The notes: a model not told the origin generated them from the letters alone. DNA of 64,000 nucleotides from Pachyseris speciosa (GCA_016490735.1 JAEMWC010000004.1:888501-952500); one strand, 5' to 3'. Shown: positions 1-11,640, counted from the first letter of the stretch. Program-made: numbers and translations.

Positions 1-180
1 TTTGGAAAACATATTGCGAAATAAGTACGGGACAAGGCCAAATCCATGTTGGTTACTCCAAGTTTTGGGATCTCTGGAATCAGCTTTGCCTGTTTGTGTT
101 AATTATGCGACCTGCGACTGACCTTTGTTGGACTAAAAAAAAAACAACAATTTAATCCAGAAGACTGCAAATCTACCCAA

Positions 181-1153
181 GCTGGAAAAGCCGAAGCCGT
201 TAAAACTCAGGAAGAACATCTTCGTCTCGCCACTGGGGAAAGAGACTTTTATAAGAGCTGTTTTCAGGAATTGAAGGAACATAAATCATGACCAGCATCT
301 ACAAGGAGTTGATTTTAGCATCAGACATGAACCATGTTCGTATGACGGCATCGTTCATTACTCTTATGACTTATGCACAACAGTTGCATTATCCTTCAGA
401 TCCACATCAGCCAGGACCGATTTATTTTAAAACTCCCAGGAAATGTGCAATTTTTGGAGTGTGTTGTGAAGCTATTCCGAGGCAGGTGAACTTTCTCATC
501 GATGAGAACAGCACAATTTCTTATGTACATTTTTTTTTTCGATCGCCATGGGCTTGGTGAGAAAGAAGTCCAACTCCATGCTGATCGATAACTGTTGTGC
601 CTAAAATAAGAACACAGCATTTTTGTGGTACTACCTGTGGCATGTAATGAACGGCCTCCACGAGGTGATAAACTATAACTTTCTTATGCCCGGCCACACT
701 AAGTTTTCACCCGATTGGCGTTTTGGATTGCTAAAACAAAAGACAAGGCGAACCTTCATTTTGTCTCTATTTGACATTGCGAGATCTGTGGAGGAATCAG
801 CTACTGTCGATGTAGCTGAACTTGTTGGACTTCACAACGGAACGGTTTTAGTTCCAACCTATGACTGGGTATCTTATCTGGGAAATTACTTTAAAAAACT
901 GCCCAGCATTAAGTCTTACCATCATTTTCGTTTCCACAAAGATTACCCAGGTACCGTATTTTGTAAAAAGTATTGGTACTCTCAAGAGAAGGCTGTCAAC
1001 TTACTGCGAAACGGAAGAGCTCCAGAGACCAGCAAGCTACCTCCAAAAATAGATCTGAGCAGAATCAGTCGGGAACAGGCCGAATATTTGTACAAAGAAA
1101 TACGGGAGTTTTGTCGGGTTGGAACAGAGGATTTTGTTGCCCCTCCACTGTGA
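181..1153 (+). pseudogene. Decayed DUF7869-type repetitive gene fragment
   Basis: Two open pieces (288-560 and 623-1153) read as consecutive parts of one protein. The first carries a stretch like QPGPIYFKTPRKC...FGVCCE..PRQVNFLIDE; the second has GHTKFSPDWRFGLLKQK, a D-I-A-R motif, and TYDWVSYLGNYFKK...YHHFRF. I recognise this from the DUF7869 proteins that are multicopy in cnidarian genomes; their function is not known to me. The join near 560-623 is out of frame, and translation of 181-287 gives more of the same protein (coiled EEHLRLATGERDFY) in another frame, so this is a broken copy. No terminal repeats were found around it. Family assignment is from memory of the pattern; the broken frame is seen directly. 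Confidence 0.6.
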
Positions 1154-2040
1154 ACTAGTAACTTTGTTTTAGAGAGACGTTTCTTCATTCATGAAAATGT
1201 ATCTAGCTTCGTGTAAAATATTAAAACCGTTTACTGTGGAAATTGTTATTTATTGTTGTTATTTAAGAACATGCGGTTTTATGAAATTAACCATTCAGTG
1301 GTGGTAAATGGTAACCTCCCTATCCCATATGCTTAACAGTTTTATCGACCAGTAAAACAGGGACCAAATGCAAGTTGATAGTCACTCAAAATGCGAACGA
1401 CTAGAGTTTTTGTCCGTTTTTGTTTATTTCAAACCCTTTTGCTGAAGCGAGAGTTCAAACGTGCCAAGAGAGCAAATAAGCAGAAAGAACAAAAAATAAG
1501 ACTGCATTTTAAAAGAAGTAAACCAAATGAACGCCGACCGCTCCGCTAATTGAATACGAGAACTTTTTTATCACCATAAATGAGTCTTGTCCAAGAACGA
1601 TTTGTGCAAAATAAGGAGCTGAAGGAGGTGTATAATTTTCTTTTCAAAGTTTCCTGTTATGCAGTTTATGCGCCCATTACATTCATGTGATTTTTAGTGT
1701 GCCTAGCTGGCGGTATTGTAGACTTGTGGAGGGGGAGGCAGCGGCAACGAGAGGTGTAAGTTGCGACAAGTACCGCCTGCCAGAGAACCAGGGTTTTTTT
1801 AATGGCTGCCCACTTGTGTCACCTCAACTGAAAGAATAGTTAATGACAGGCCTTTACGGACTCCCTTCGTGGTTTGTGGTTGTTCAAATTTTCCCTCCAA
1901 CGAGCATATCTTTGAGAGCTTTAACTCTCTTATATGATATTTATTGGAGGCTGTTTTTTCAGCAACGGCTGATTTTTTTTATATTGTCAGACAATACCAC
2001 CAGCTACACAGGCTAGTGATTTTTCTGCGAAGAAACGTTT
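1154..2040. other. No recognisable gene
   Basis: AT-rich sequence after the DUF7869 fragment with stop codons in all frames. No tRNA, repeat or splice-supported exon was recognised. Confidence 0.5.
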
Positions 2041-2063
2041 TTTTTTTATCATGCTTTGACAAT

Positions 2064-2963
2064 TCTATTGTGAAATGTTTTGTTGTTTTCTATAGCGTCG
2101 CTGCAAGCGCTGAAAAACGTAAAAAGTTTGTATGTTCAGCACAACACGGTGATTGAAACGGGAAAATACTTTCTCCTGCACCGATAACATATCTGCTAAA
2201 CGAATACATGCTGGCATAAAGAGTCATAGTCATGAACGATTTTGCAAGTAAAGTTGTCACCTCCACTACGCGCTGATTACATTTATTTGATTTTTTCCAC
2301 AAGGAAAACTTTTGTGTGTGTGAGTGCCGGCTCGACTCTATTGTGAAATGTTTCATTGTCTTCTGTAGCGTCGCTGCAAGAGTTATATCTTCAGGCGTTC
2401 AGCACAACGTGCCGATTAAGTAAGTAAGTAACTTTATTCATGTGTCAGTTGTTCTAGCTTTCGCTAATTGGTGACACAAACTAAAATACATCTATAATTA
2501 TACAAATTACGATTTATAAAATGACTAAGATTTCTATAAAATTTGCGAATGAAATCTAGAGAAAAGTCTATTCATATCCTAAGAACATAAATATAACGTC
2601 AGTTTGTGCATAAGTGACAATTCCTGCATCCTTCATTGTCGATCAACATCGCCAAGTCTTTCTTCCTTATTTGTCGTTTAAAAGGGTTTAAACTGCTCAA
2701 GGTACGCTCCTCCTTTGTCAGCTTATACCACAACATAGGCCCTAAATATTTCAAGGAATGCTTCCCATACTTAATAGTATTAAAACGTGGTCAATAAAAT
2801 CAGCGTTCCTTAAGTTATAGCGCTTTTCTGTTTTTTGCTGTACATTTAAAAGGTCCAGAAAATGCTCTGGTAGAAGTTCATTTTTGGCCTTGAACATCAA
2901 AATCGCTATGTCCTATCTTTTTTTTTTTTTGAAACGGTAAAATACTCTCTCTGCGCCGATAAC
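2064..2963 (+). repeat. Imperfect direct repeat, second copy split by a LINE fragment
   Basis: Copy A is about 2064-2188. Copy B starts at about 2337, is interrupted after 2417, and resumes at 2931-2963. Both share CTATTGTGAAATGTTT, TAGCGTCGCTGCAAG, GTTCAGCACAAC and GAAACGG.AAAATACT in the same order. Copy A therefore shows what the site in copy B looked like before the LINE tail landed in it. Confidence 0.6.
2418..2930 (-). pseudogene. 5'-truncated LINE 3' end
   Basis: On the minus strand the sequence reads the end of a reverse transcriptase ORF (FKRQIRKKDLAMLIDNEGC, then a stop) followed by a short 3' UTR and a tetranucleotide tail (TAAGTAAGTAAG on the plus strand at 2418-2431). A simple-repeat tail and severe 5' truncation are typical of CR1/L2-like non-LTR elements. 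The flanks match the uninterrupted copy at 2064-2188, which supports these boundaries. Confidence 0.55.
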
Positions 2964-3464
2964 GTTTATTTTTTTACGCGCTAGTACTGGTTTTTGTAGC
3001 GTCACAACAAGTACCTAAAAATGATACCAATTGTTTTTTTTGTTTTTTTTTTTCAAAATGGTAAAATAGTGCTTAAAGGTATTTTTGTTTTATCAATCTA
3101 TGTTGCGCCGAACATTGTGCTACTTCTTGGCACGCGAATGAACGTTTATATAAATGTCCCGGCGTACAAGGTTTCAGGTGCCAAAAGCCTCGAAACTCGA
3201 CTCGATCCTCTTAATTTTTGAGAATTGAGAATCTAGTCTCGAGCCTTGAGACAAGATAATTGCTGTCATCATGGACAAAGTTACCGCTGCATTTTATCTC
3301 ACCAATTGTCCAGAGCCGACAACCAAACGGATACTGCATACAAGGATCATCAATTTCAATTTCTATCACCTTTTCATTGGCCTGCGTTTTGTTTAAGACG
3401 ATGGTATCAGACTGTTTAAATAGCTGTTTGTCGTTTACTTCAGGCATTATCTTATAATAATAAT

Positions 3465-3800
3465 AATTGAAGGCCTCGGAGCATAACCATCCTATGTCGA
3501 ATTTTGAGTCGTTTTTCGATTTTGCTTGGATTTGTCTGAATTTCTGCATGTGAACTGCAATTCGATGGAAACACATTGTATGGTATTTTTTTGACTGATT
3601 CATCCAGAATCCAGAAATGCATTTTTTCTTACATACACCAAGAAACCAACCTTCCATGGGAGTGGTTTGCAAGTTGCATTACATCTTCTTTCAATCGAAT
3701 TGCAGTTTACATGCAACAATTCGGGCAAATCAAGGCAAAATCGAAAAACAACCCAAAATTCGACATAGGATGGTTATGCTCCGAGCCCTTCAATTATAAT
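3465..3800. repeat. Inverted repeat with ~110-bp arms
   Basis: Arm 1 (about 3465-3580) and arm 2 (about 3690-3800) are imperfect reverse complements. Each ends outward in a TAA/ATT microsatellite and contains CCTATGTCGAATTTTGAG or its complement. The arms are separated by about 110 bp. It could be a foldback or MITE-type element, or two opposite insertions of the same repeat. No target duplication was identified. Confidence 0.55.
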
Positions 3801-4177
3801 AATAATAATAATGATCGTTTATTCAACCTTTTTGCAGCATAAACTGAATTACAAGGCGGGTCATTAATTAATTACATATAAATACATTAATTACATACAA
3901 ATACCTCAGAATTATGACACGTAAATATAACTATTAATGTTAAGACATATCACATTTCGCTATTTAAAACGTGATTCTGGTATTTGATGGTGCAAAAATT
4001 TCCAAATCTGTTAGTTCTTGCGGAGGCAGGCACAGAAACAGAACTGTTCACAAGAGAAAATCAAGTTTTGAAATGGCCTACGCAATCTTACAAAAATGCC
4101 TAAATTATGCCTCGTCTATTTTAGCATCGACAAAACAACATGCATTCTCGAAACCAAAAAAATAAGGAGAAAGGAAA

Positions 4178-6019
4178 ATGGAGGAACGTTTTCCAACGTT
4201 CCATGGGCCTGAAAACGGAGCCAACGTAACTGTCAGAAGCAGTGGCAAACTCCTGGATGCCATGGTGATCGCATCAGATAGTAAGCTAACTCCTCCGTCT
4301 TTAATTGTTGATCATAGCCTGTTTTAAGATTAACTGACATTTCATCTTCTTTGTACAAAATGGGCTCACATTATTTGGTCGATTTATTTCCAGATAACGA
4401 GGAACAGCTAAACCGGGAGGAAAGTTCTTTTGTTGAGGATCCGGCGAATGCGCATCTTTTTGATAAAGAGGACGAAGCAGTAACTAAAAAGAGGCAGGCT
4501 GGCACAGCACTTCCAAATCCAGGGCAGAGTACAAAAAGGGCAAGAACACAGGATAATCAAGACGAGGTGAGGTGGCTTTCTAAGACAGGATAATCTGCCT
4601 AAAGTAGTGATATTTCGCTTTCCCAACTTCTAAGGCTGATTTCTGACATGCTACGAGTTAACCTGTAGGCGAGTTAACTTGTGGGCAAGGCGACCGGTTT
4701 CTGCGGACACTAGGGCGTGCGTTTCTCAAAATTCTTGACGTGATCATCAGAGCTTAATTCTAAAAATTTTACATTTGCATGAAGTTTTCGGGCTGTTTGC
4801 ACTGACTGACACCAGAAACAATTATTATCCATGTTCATGTAGAAAGAAACCGATTTGGCTGGACAGTTCTGATTAATAGTGGAATTTTCTTTACAAATGG
4901 ACGGGTCTGGCCGGCCAGTTCTGACTAATGTAAAGTGCCGTAAAGGCCCTGGCAAACGAGGCCACATTGTAGCAGACACATTGTTGCAGACACAATTGTT
5001 TCCCTGTTTGCGCACGAGCAGCATTTTTTGCGGACACATAATTTGTGTCTGAGACAGCAGAGGGGCATTTTGTCTGCGCATGTTCCATGTCAAAGGTTTC
5101 AATGAGAGTAGCCGCTGACATGCGCCTGCTGTGCGCGAGTACGCATCTGTTTCCCGCCTTCTTAGACAACAGAAACCACCAAAATAAATAAACTGCAAAG
5201 CAAAATGGCATTGTGCGATTTTTACCAGAAACATTTTGTGTCCGAAACAAATGTTGCGCGCGCGAGCAAACAAGGAAACATTTGTGTCATTGTAGCCACA
5301 AGTCAAACGTCAGACGTGGCTGTTCAGACAGATTTCATGGATATCATGGGCAACTTAAGGGAGCAAGTACATGTAAAAAACCTAACACAGATCGTCGCCA
5401 AGCTAACTGCCCTTAAGTCTCAGAAAGATCGAGAGACCACAACAAGTCGCCAGCCGTTATTTACTGAACTGCTGTCAGACGACACGTTCTGCGATTTAGC
5501 CGAGTTCTGCCCAGACAGCTCCGAGAATTACAGCGTCGCCGACACTGCAAATCCTCTACCAGGTCTCCAGCAGCCCTCAGTAGTTCAAAGACCTGATGCT
5601 TTCGGACATCAGCCCCTTTCAAACAGTTCGCCGGAAACCTATTCCTCGTGAGCGCCACTAACTGTGATACCGCAGAACAGACAAGCCGCAAACAGTGTCG
5701 CCAAGTAGAAGCAATCCTCTTCATGGGAAAGGAGCTGTCCACCACTGCTTTGGCATGTGTCTACGTTCTTTTTACCAAAAGCGAGTTACCCAATGGAAAC
5801 ACGGGTGGCATGTTTGGCTACAGCAAACTAGATGAAAGTAAATTGAACTTTCTCTGTTCGAGGCTTCGTCAGAAGTTCGATTCTTCATCATTTGAAGGAC
5901 AATGGCAGAATGTGAGAGCCAAAATCAATTCTAAGTGTAGGGGCAAGAGGAGAACAGTAGTTAAGAGACTAAAACAAAATGCAAAAATAAACTCTTACTA
6001 CAATCATAATCTTAGTTAG
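4178..6019 (+). pseudogene. Spliced BEN-domain gene, possibly broken
   Basis: Exon 1 runs 4178-4280 (ATG to a GTAAGC donor, 34 codons plus one base). Exon 2 runs 4394-4566 (after TTATTTCCAG, up to GTGAGG); it joins exon 1 in phase and gives an acidic then basic stretch with KKRQAG and TKRART, perhaps a nuclear-localisation signal. A downstream open region, 5205-5651, continues with VQTDFMDIMGNLREQ, and 5648-6019 encodes a BEN-like domain with LFMGKEL, FTKSELPNGN, KLDESKLNFLCSRLRQKF and INSKCRGKRR. BEN domains bind DNA or chromatin. The last two blocks are in different frames near 5600-5650, so there is either an indel or an unseen intron. An inverted-repeat element lies in the intron at 4989-5288. 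Exons 1 and 2 are well supported by splice sites; the join to the BEN exon is inferred. Confidence 0.45.
4989..5288. repeat. MITE-like inverted repeat
   Basis: The arm at 4989-5049 (GACACAATTGTTTCC...TTTGTGTC) pairs imperfectly with 5233-5288. The segment lies between the second exon and the BEN-domain block of the gene model around it. Target duplication not resolved. Confidence 0.45.
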
Positions 6020-6588
6020 CCTTTTACTGGATATATTTGCTTGATGTCAACAACGTTTTAGGTGCCTCTTATATCCTATTAAATTCAGTTGGTAATTGTC
6101 AACCTCAAGAAGTTGTCAGTTTTTGTTGTCGTGTTTCCAGTGATATTTTTGTTTCTACGTTTTCATATACTGGGTTACGTTACTACGCTGGCTATCTTTT
6201 TTTTTCCGTGGGTGTGAAATAGTCGTGATTTAAAAGAACAGAGTTTACAGTCCCCGAGAAAAGTTAGAAATGCAACTGGACGCTTACTATGTTAGCTTTA
6301 TATCACAAGCTCAAGCAGTGTCTATATTACTATTTCCCTGCCAACAAAAAATCAGCCCGATTATCTCCACGTGCAGTTTTCCATATACATTGAGAAAAAT
6401 GAACTTCTGGTAAATAAAAAGTATTTCAACTGGAATAGGTAATCCTCGTGACGTTTTTGTTGATGACAGGGAAACAACATCCACAGTATTTCATGACTAC
6501 GCTCTCGCCTGTTGGGAGATCTGTTAAGTTTGACTCCTATACTCGGAGAACCTTTGATTTTCTTTTCCCGGGTATGCCTGTGTTGCTA
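6020..6588. other. No recognisable gene
   Basis: Region after the BEN-like ORF; short open frames only, none with a motif or splice support. Confidence 0.5.
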
Positions 6589-6795
6589 GACGGTTCACAG
6601 TCCTCTATTTTTACGTGAGATCGTCGAGACCAAGAGCGTTTTACCGAGTATCAAGTCTACTTAGGGGGCGGGGGACGGTGAGATATATAATCCCCGACGC
6701 CCACTGTCTCGGTACATTTGAAAATCAAGATGAACATCGGTAAGACGCGCTCGTTCTCGACGATCTCACGCAAATATAGAGGACTGTGAACAGTC
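6589..6795. mobile_element. 207-bp MITE with ~50-bp terminal inverted repeats, TA-flanked
   Basis: The left end GACGGTTCACAGTCCTCTAT and the complement of the right end (GACTGTTCACAGTCCTCTAT) match, and the match continues through CGTGAGATCGTCGAGA. TA precedes the left end (6587-6588) and follows the right end (6796-6797), as expected for Tc1/mariner-type or other TA-targeting elements. It has no coding capacity. The centre carries a G-rich run next to an ATATATAA sequence. Confidence 0.7.
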
Positions 6796-7126
6796 TAATG
6801 TGTCACCGACTGAAAAACAAATCTTTTAATAAGTGGGTAGTTAATCAACAATAAATATTTGATAAATTTGAATTCAAATTCCACACTGGCAGTTAGGTGG
6901 TTTTGATCATTTTTCCATACTGTCTTTATGGAAACAACAACCTTTACGACAAGAATTGACAAGGCGTTCAGAAGTCACCAAAGAACTGCGCGAACACTGG
7001 AACTGAACCTTACGAACTATTTCTCACGTTGTCCTCCTGTAATAAAGTCCTGCTCTCTGCATTAAACTGAGATGAATCTAAACAAATCATATCAATTTTT
7101 GTTGCTCGATGATTTTTTTTTAATCC

Positions 7127-7388
7127 ATGAGGAGAAAAGGAACTGCGAAACTGCGAGTTCAGCATGCACTAGTCAAGCTGGGTCAAGCGTTGTTTCTTCC
7201 GGCTGACACAAACACTCGAGTTCGAGAATTGAGTAAAATAATGAGTCTTATTGAAACTGAAACTCGCCTTATTTCAAAACTATATTGTAACTACAACGAC
7301 CAAATGTTTAGACACAATGTAGATCTACAATCAAATCTGAGAAGCTTTCGACATGCTGCAATTTTATGGCCAATGAGTTTCACAGAAC
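7127..7388 (+). CDS. Possible orphan exon, unrecognised
   Basis: An open frame reads up to a good donor (GAACG then GTAAGT at 7389). The peptide (LSKIMSLIETETRLISKLYC and onward) is helical-looking and hydrophilic with no motif I know. No upstream acceptor or downstream partner exon was identified, so this may be chance. Confidence 0.2.
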
Positions 7389-7399
7389 GGTAAGTAATT

Positions 7400-8986
7400 T
7401 TTGCATCGCTAATCTCTCCTTTTCTCGTTTTTGCTAATCTCTCATTTTCTCTTTCAGCACACATGTTAAATTTTTTAAAGTTACACCTCGCACACCAAGC
7501 GTGTTGTGTTATTTCGCACACTAACCGTGTTCTCACACGCTAGATTTTGTCTTCGAACCTTAACACGCTTCTTTGTTTCGCTTCATTGTTCGTGTGCACA
7601 CACTTTATTGCTTTAAGAAACAAAGAAGTTTGCTAATGAAGTGTGCTCCTGAACACACTTTAAGCGTGCTAAAACCAATTTCTTTTGTTTTAAAGTGGAA
7701 GCCTGTTGCGAGCGTGCTATCACCTTTATCCCTGTTTTCCCGTGGAGGGTCACATATAATTTAGTGTGTCCTTAGACAGTGGAGTACCCTCCATTTTTTT
7801 CAAACTAATTTTTGCGTAAAAGTCTCGCGCATGTTTATCATTGTGGTTACCATATAGTAAACAATGGAAGACAGCTTAAGCAACAAGGACGGTGACAGCA
7901 AAGAGAACGCCACAAAACAATAGCGTCAATGAGCAAAAACAATCGCTCTGCACATGTGTTTTACATTTTGGTACATGTCTTTGCCATACTCTGCCAGCAA
8001 ACAACAACTTGAAATGACCAAATTTTAGGTTTTGTGGAGAACGTGAGCGCCTGATGGTGAACTAGTCTTTATTTTTCCCAAGTTCAATGCCGTTTGTAGT
8101 AATTTAGCTCCAAGATAGTTTTCCAGCATTTTACAAGTTAAGCAACTTGGAAAAATCGCAAAAGAGTTACAATAACGAGAAGTTACATTTTAAAATAACG
8201 TTTTCATTGCCATTGCCGTCGTCATTGCTTAGACATCTGCTAAAGGTCTCTTATAGGTTTGACGGAGGTGGAGTTTTTGGCCTTTAGGAACGAAATGGAA
8301 AACATGTAAAACGAAAGGTGTGAAAAACTCGGTAGTGCGATAATTTGTTACCTAAGCATCCGGATGAGTCAAAACATAAAGGTTAGAGAATGAAACCAAA
8401 ACCTTTTACAACTTTTACACAGCAACCATGAAGAGGCTTCGAGCATATTAGAATTCCTACAATGGCTGTCTGGATCTTTCTCATTTGCCATCTCAATGCT
8501 CGGGTACATCAGTATGCTTATCAGATTAAACACTCATTGTTGTTACTTTTGCAAAACTTCATGCTCAACAATCAATTTGTAGTTGTAAAAGAAAACTAAC
8601 AAAAAAAATTTTTCAAATCAGCAATTGATCATGGAAGAATGCAGATATCATAAAGAGGAACATTTTATGTTAACTTTCCGCGCCATTAAAAACGCTCCAC
8701 AGCTGTAGCAATTGCTTTCTTATCACGCCGCCTTTGAGGAAGAAGCTTATTGCGTTGAACATTAAGTAGTAAAAGCAGGAAAGACAAGACGAGAACTTCT
8801 GTTATACTACAAGAAACTTTGAACACTTTCAGATTTCCATGTTATGACTTCCGTCATTCAGCTTTTTGAAAAGTAAAAGCTTTGTTTTCGTAGTGTTTTG
8901 TCCTCTGGATCCTTGGGGAGAAATGCGAGACAAAATTTTAATACAATCACAATAGTAATTACTTAATATTGTCTTTAACCGAGGCA
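7400..8986. other. No recognisable gene; GCGTGT-rich patch at the left
   Basis: 7480-7700 contains repeated AGCGTGTT, ACACGCT and GCACAC words on both strands. The rest is AT-rich with no coding signal. Confidence 0.45.
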
Positions 8987-10081
8987 TTACCACGGCAAAC
9001 AACATCGGCAAAGACGAGGTTTTACTGTATGTGTATTACTTTCTTTGTCAATTCCACACACTATAAAGTCACAGAAATTTCTGTCGTTTACAGTAAATAG
9101 CTGCTGCTGCACTTTCTGACAATAATTATCCTGTCTTTTAAGCTGAAACTTTCCGTTTACCTTCTCTAGGCAAGAGCTCTCTTCTGTAACATACTTGTCA
9201 AAGTGACAGTCCTCACCGATACAAATGGGGCATTTTACCTCCCCACAACCCAAACCACAGCAATCACATGAAGTCAGAAAGTCAGGTGTGGCATGAAGAA
9301 AGGGGTACTGTTCATTTATGAACAGTCCACACCTTGCCAGTTGAAAATTTACATGTGTACACTTCATTTCAGATTCATAGGCTTTGAAGGCATTGTCTTC
9401 ATGCTTGCAGCCACGTTGTGTTGCCTTAGTGTTGATTTTAAATAAGTGTGGGTAGCAAATGGTTTTGATTAAGGATTGTGGAGGTTGTGCTAATTGCAAT
9501 TAAAAGCAGAACCACTCACTGAGGCTCAAATTCTGCCTCCATGGTGTCGAAAAAATCCAGCACCTTTAGCTTGTGACCATGTGTCCATTTCAACTTTACT
9601 GATTTCTTCAGCTGAAATATCGGATAGTCAAGATCAAGATTTTCAGTCTGAAACAGGTCTGAGACAACAGGGACAGTACAAACTGATCAGCATAATCTTC
9701 AACAACACTCAACACCACAGGTTTAATCTGGCACTGATTCAGTTTTTCGAAAAGAGCTGACATTTCCTTACTTGAAGAAGCACTACATTGTAACTTTGAA
9801 TGAGGACTGATTTGGCATCACATCCTTACGTTCAAATGTCGCCGTGTTTTCTGAAATAGAGTTGATTTTCTTGTCCAAGTTTTCTTTCAATTTTTTTTTG
9901 CAGATCTGAAATCTATATCTTTCACTCTCGCGCCCTCTACTTCATTGATGTAAGTTAGCAGCAACCATGAGCATTTAACTTGGGTGCATGCCAGCTTTCC
10001 ATGAATCCTGTTCCATGCCTCAATGTAGCATCTCCTGGCCGGTTTTTTCTTCAGAGAAATCCATTTTAAACTCCAAAACAT
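8987..10081 (-). pseudogene. SWIM-YqaJ family nuclease remnant
   Basis: The open piece 8987-9499 is a YqaJ-like recombinase/exonuclease domain (PD-(D/E)XK fold). It has QPPQSLIKTICYP, an ATQRGCKHE block, a TPDFLTSCDCCGLGCGEVKC block that carries the P-D ... E-x-K catalytic pattern, and KVQQQLFTVN. Further upstream on the minus strand, 9887-10081 carries EAWNRIHGKLACTQVKCSWL and ARVKDIDF, the linker that follows the SWIM zinc finger in this family. The two parts are out of frame, and the SWIM cysteines themselves were not found, so the copy is dead. The ribozyme-bearing repeat sits just upstream at 10237. In phages YqaJ is a recombination exonuclease; in animals these genes are multicopy and linked to DNA transposons. 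Confidence 0.7.
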
Positions 10082-10236
10082 AAAAAACAGTGTAGAAATG
10101 GCCTTTGCTTAACATAAATTTCACACTCGCGGGGCTCCAACTTGGAGGATGCCCATATATGGAAACATTGGTGACATCAGGTGAAAACCAAGAATAAGGC
10201 TCATTGTTTCTGTTTTCAAACATCTATGCTCCTCCT

Positions 10237-10543
10237 CCTTAGAGTGGCTTCAGCTTACTTGATCACATTAATTTGTGAAGTATCCTTGTCACTCCAGCCA
10301 CATCCCACATGCTTTACGTTTTCATTGCTTGTTTTATTGATATGTGGGTACTTGAGCCTGAGCATTAGCTATGCCATGCTGATGAGGCCTAACAAGGCCG
10401 AAACAGCTGTCCATGGTTGCTAATGCTTGGGCTCAATCTTTGAATTGGTAGATTTAAGGGGTTATGCCCACTACCTTCTGCCTGTTAGTGCCCTTAGAGT
10501 GGCTTCAGTTTACTTGATCACATTAATTTGTGAAGTATGCTTG
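10237..10543. repeat. Retrozyme-like tandem repeat (period ~255 bp, ~1.2 copies)
   Basis: A block of about 50 bp starting CCTTAGAGTGGCTTCAG at 10237 recurs at 10492 with very few mismatches, giving a 255-bp period. The interval between them holds a complete hammerhead ribozyme. Short tandem units with one type I hammerhead are the hallmark of metazoan retrozymes, which yield small circular RNAs. It is also possible that the 50-bp blocks are a target duplication around a single unit. Confidence 0.65.
10352..10436 (+). ncRNA. Type I hammerhead ribozyme
   Basis: Every core element is present. Stem I is in three blocks: TTGAGCC (10352-10358) with GGCTCAA (10430-10436), GCATTAGC (10362-10369) with GCTAATGC (10419-10426), and GCCATG (10373-10378) with CATGGT (10412-10417). 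The core CTGATGA is at 10379-10385. Stem II is GGCC/GGCC (10386-10389, 10396-10399) with loop TAACAA. GAA is at 10400-10402. Stem III is the loopless ACAG/CTGT (10403-10410). The predicted cleavage follows C10411. The TAT/T internal loop in stem I faces the stem II loop, where tertiary contacts are expected. The very short stem III is typical of the retrozyme and Penelope hammerheads, which are thought to act as dimers. Self-cleavage is predicted, not shown. Confidence 0.9.
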
Positions 10544-10744
10544 GCAGAGTGCTTGAAATTTCTAAAGATCTGGGAAGTGCTGTCTGTCGTCAGTACCAAG
10601 AATAAAAGGTTCTGTGCCCACCTAATCTTCATTGAGGGTTATTCACAACGTCTGAGAGCACTTTAGCAAAAAGTCCCAGATGTCCTCTTGCATTTTGTTA
10701 AAGGGTTTTTTTCACACTCCACAAGTCCGTGAGGCGGTTCTCCG

Positions 10745-11640
10745 CTATCACCATTGACCAGGTACATAAAGAAAACAATGCAATGGTTAAAGGTGATGCC
10801 CGGTGGCGCTGTTGGCCTGAATGAGAATCCAGGCGCTCTTCGCAGATGGGAGTGGGAAGTGGGAAGTGGGAAGAATGGTAAACGAATTTAAAGCTAGCTT
10901 CACGTCTGAGGCTCGGGTTTGGGGGTGAGGGTGTGGGGGGAGGGCAACATCATGAAGTTCAAAGAAGCTACCAAGTATCATTCTTCAAAGATGTCAAGTC
11001 CCTTGTCACAACAATGGAAGATCTAGGCAACCCTTTCTTGGAATAAAGTGAAGACTTGATAACTATGGATACCAAGGAAATTGCTGGATCAGAGTCGCTT
11101 ACATGGTTACGTCAAATATAAGCTATTGGTAGAGAGCAGTACAGTGTGTTTGTAGCTGAACGTCTTGTAAGTCAAAAAAGCCACTGTATGGCCCTATAAA
11201 GAGAAACAGTTTGTTTAATTCACTTCCACCTTAAGCATTTTCTAAGGCAAGTCAGTAGCTTTCATCCATGAAGAGCTACCACTCACTTTTTGCGAGGCTC
11301 TACAGATCCTGTCAAACTAGGGACAGTGACTTAAAGTAGTTTTTCAAGCATGAGAACCAGGGATATCCACCTTCCTTATCGTATCTTCGCAAATTGCGTC
11401 TTCTCAAGAAGTTGGACCTTAGGGAATGCCTACAAGCTTATACTACTCCACAAAGTGCGATGACTGCTGCAATAAATGTCACTATCAGTGACGGTGCTGC
11501 AGTGGTCAACATGATCAAGCCAGGAACAGAGAAAACTCTTTCCGGTTATGCTGACCAGTTATTTCTTGCCATACCTAAAGGCAGAGCTTCGCCATGTCAA
11601 ACGTGTCGGCATTGTGTGGGATGAATATGTATTAGATAGT
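10745..11640 (+). pseudogene. Decayed copy of a repetitive cnidarian gene family
   Basis: Translation in shifting frames gives an ordered series of blocks: DQVHKENNAMVKGD, GAVGLNENPGALRRW, FFKDVKSLVTTMEDLGNPFL, IGREQYSVFVAERLV, then ISDGAAVVNMIKPG and VKRVGIVWDEY near the end. I recognise the order from an uncharacterised multicopy family in anthozoan genomes, whose later part has a THEEADTR motif. A fragment of that later part lies at 22570-22930. Several frameshifts make it non-functional. Confidence 0.5.

Noticed and set aside
4710..5306. Minus-strand coding frame of 198 codons
   Set aside because: It lies over an inverted-repeat element, is low in complexity and lacks any recognisable domain.
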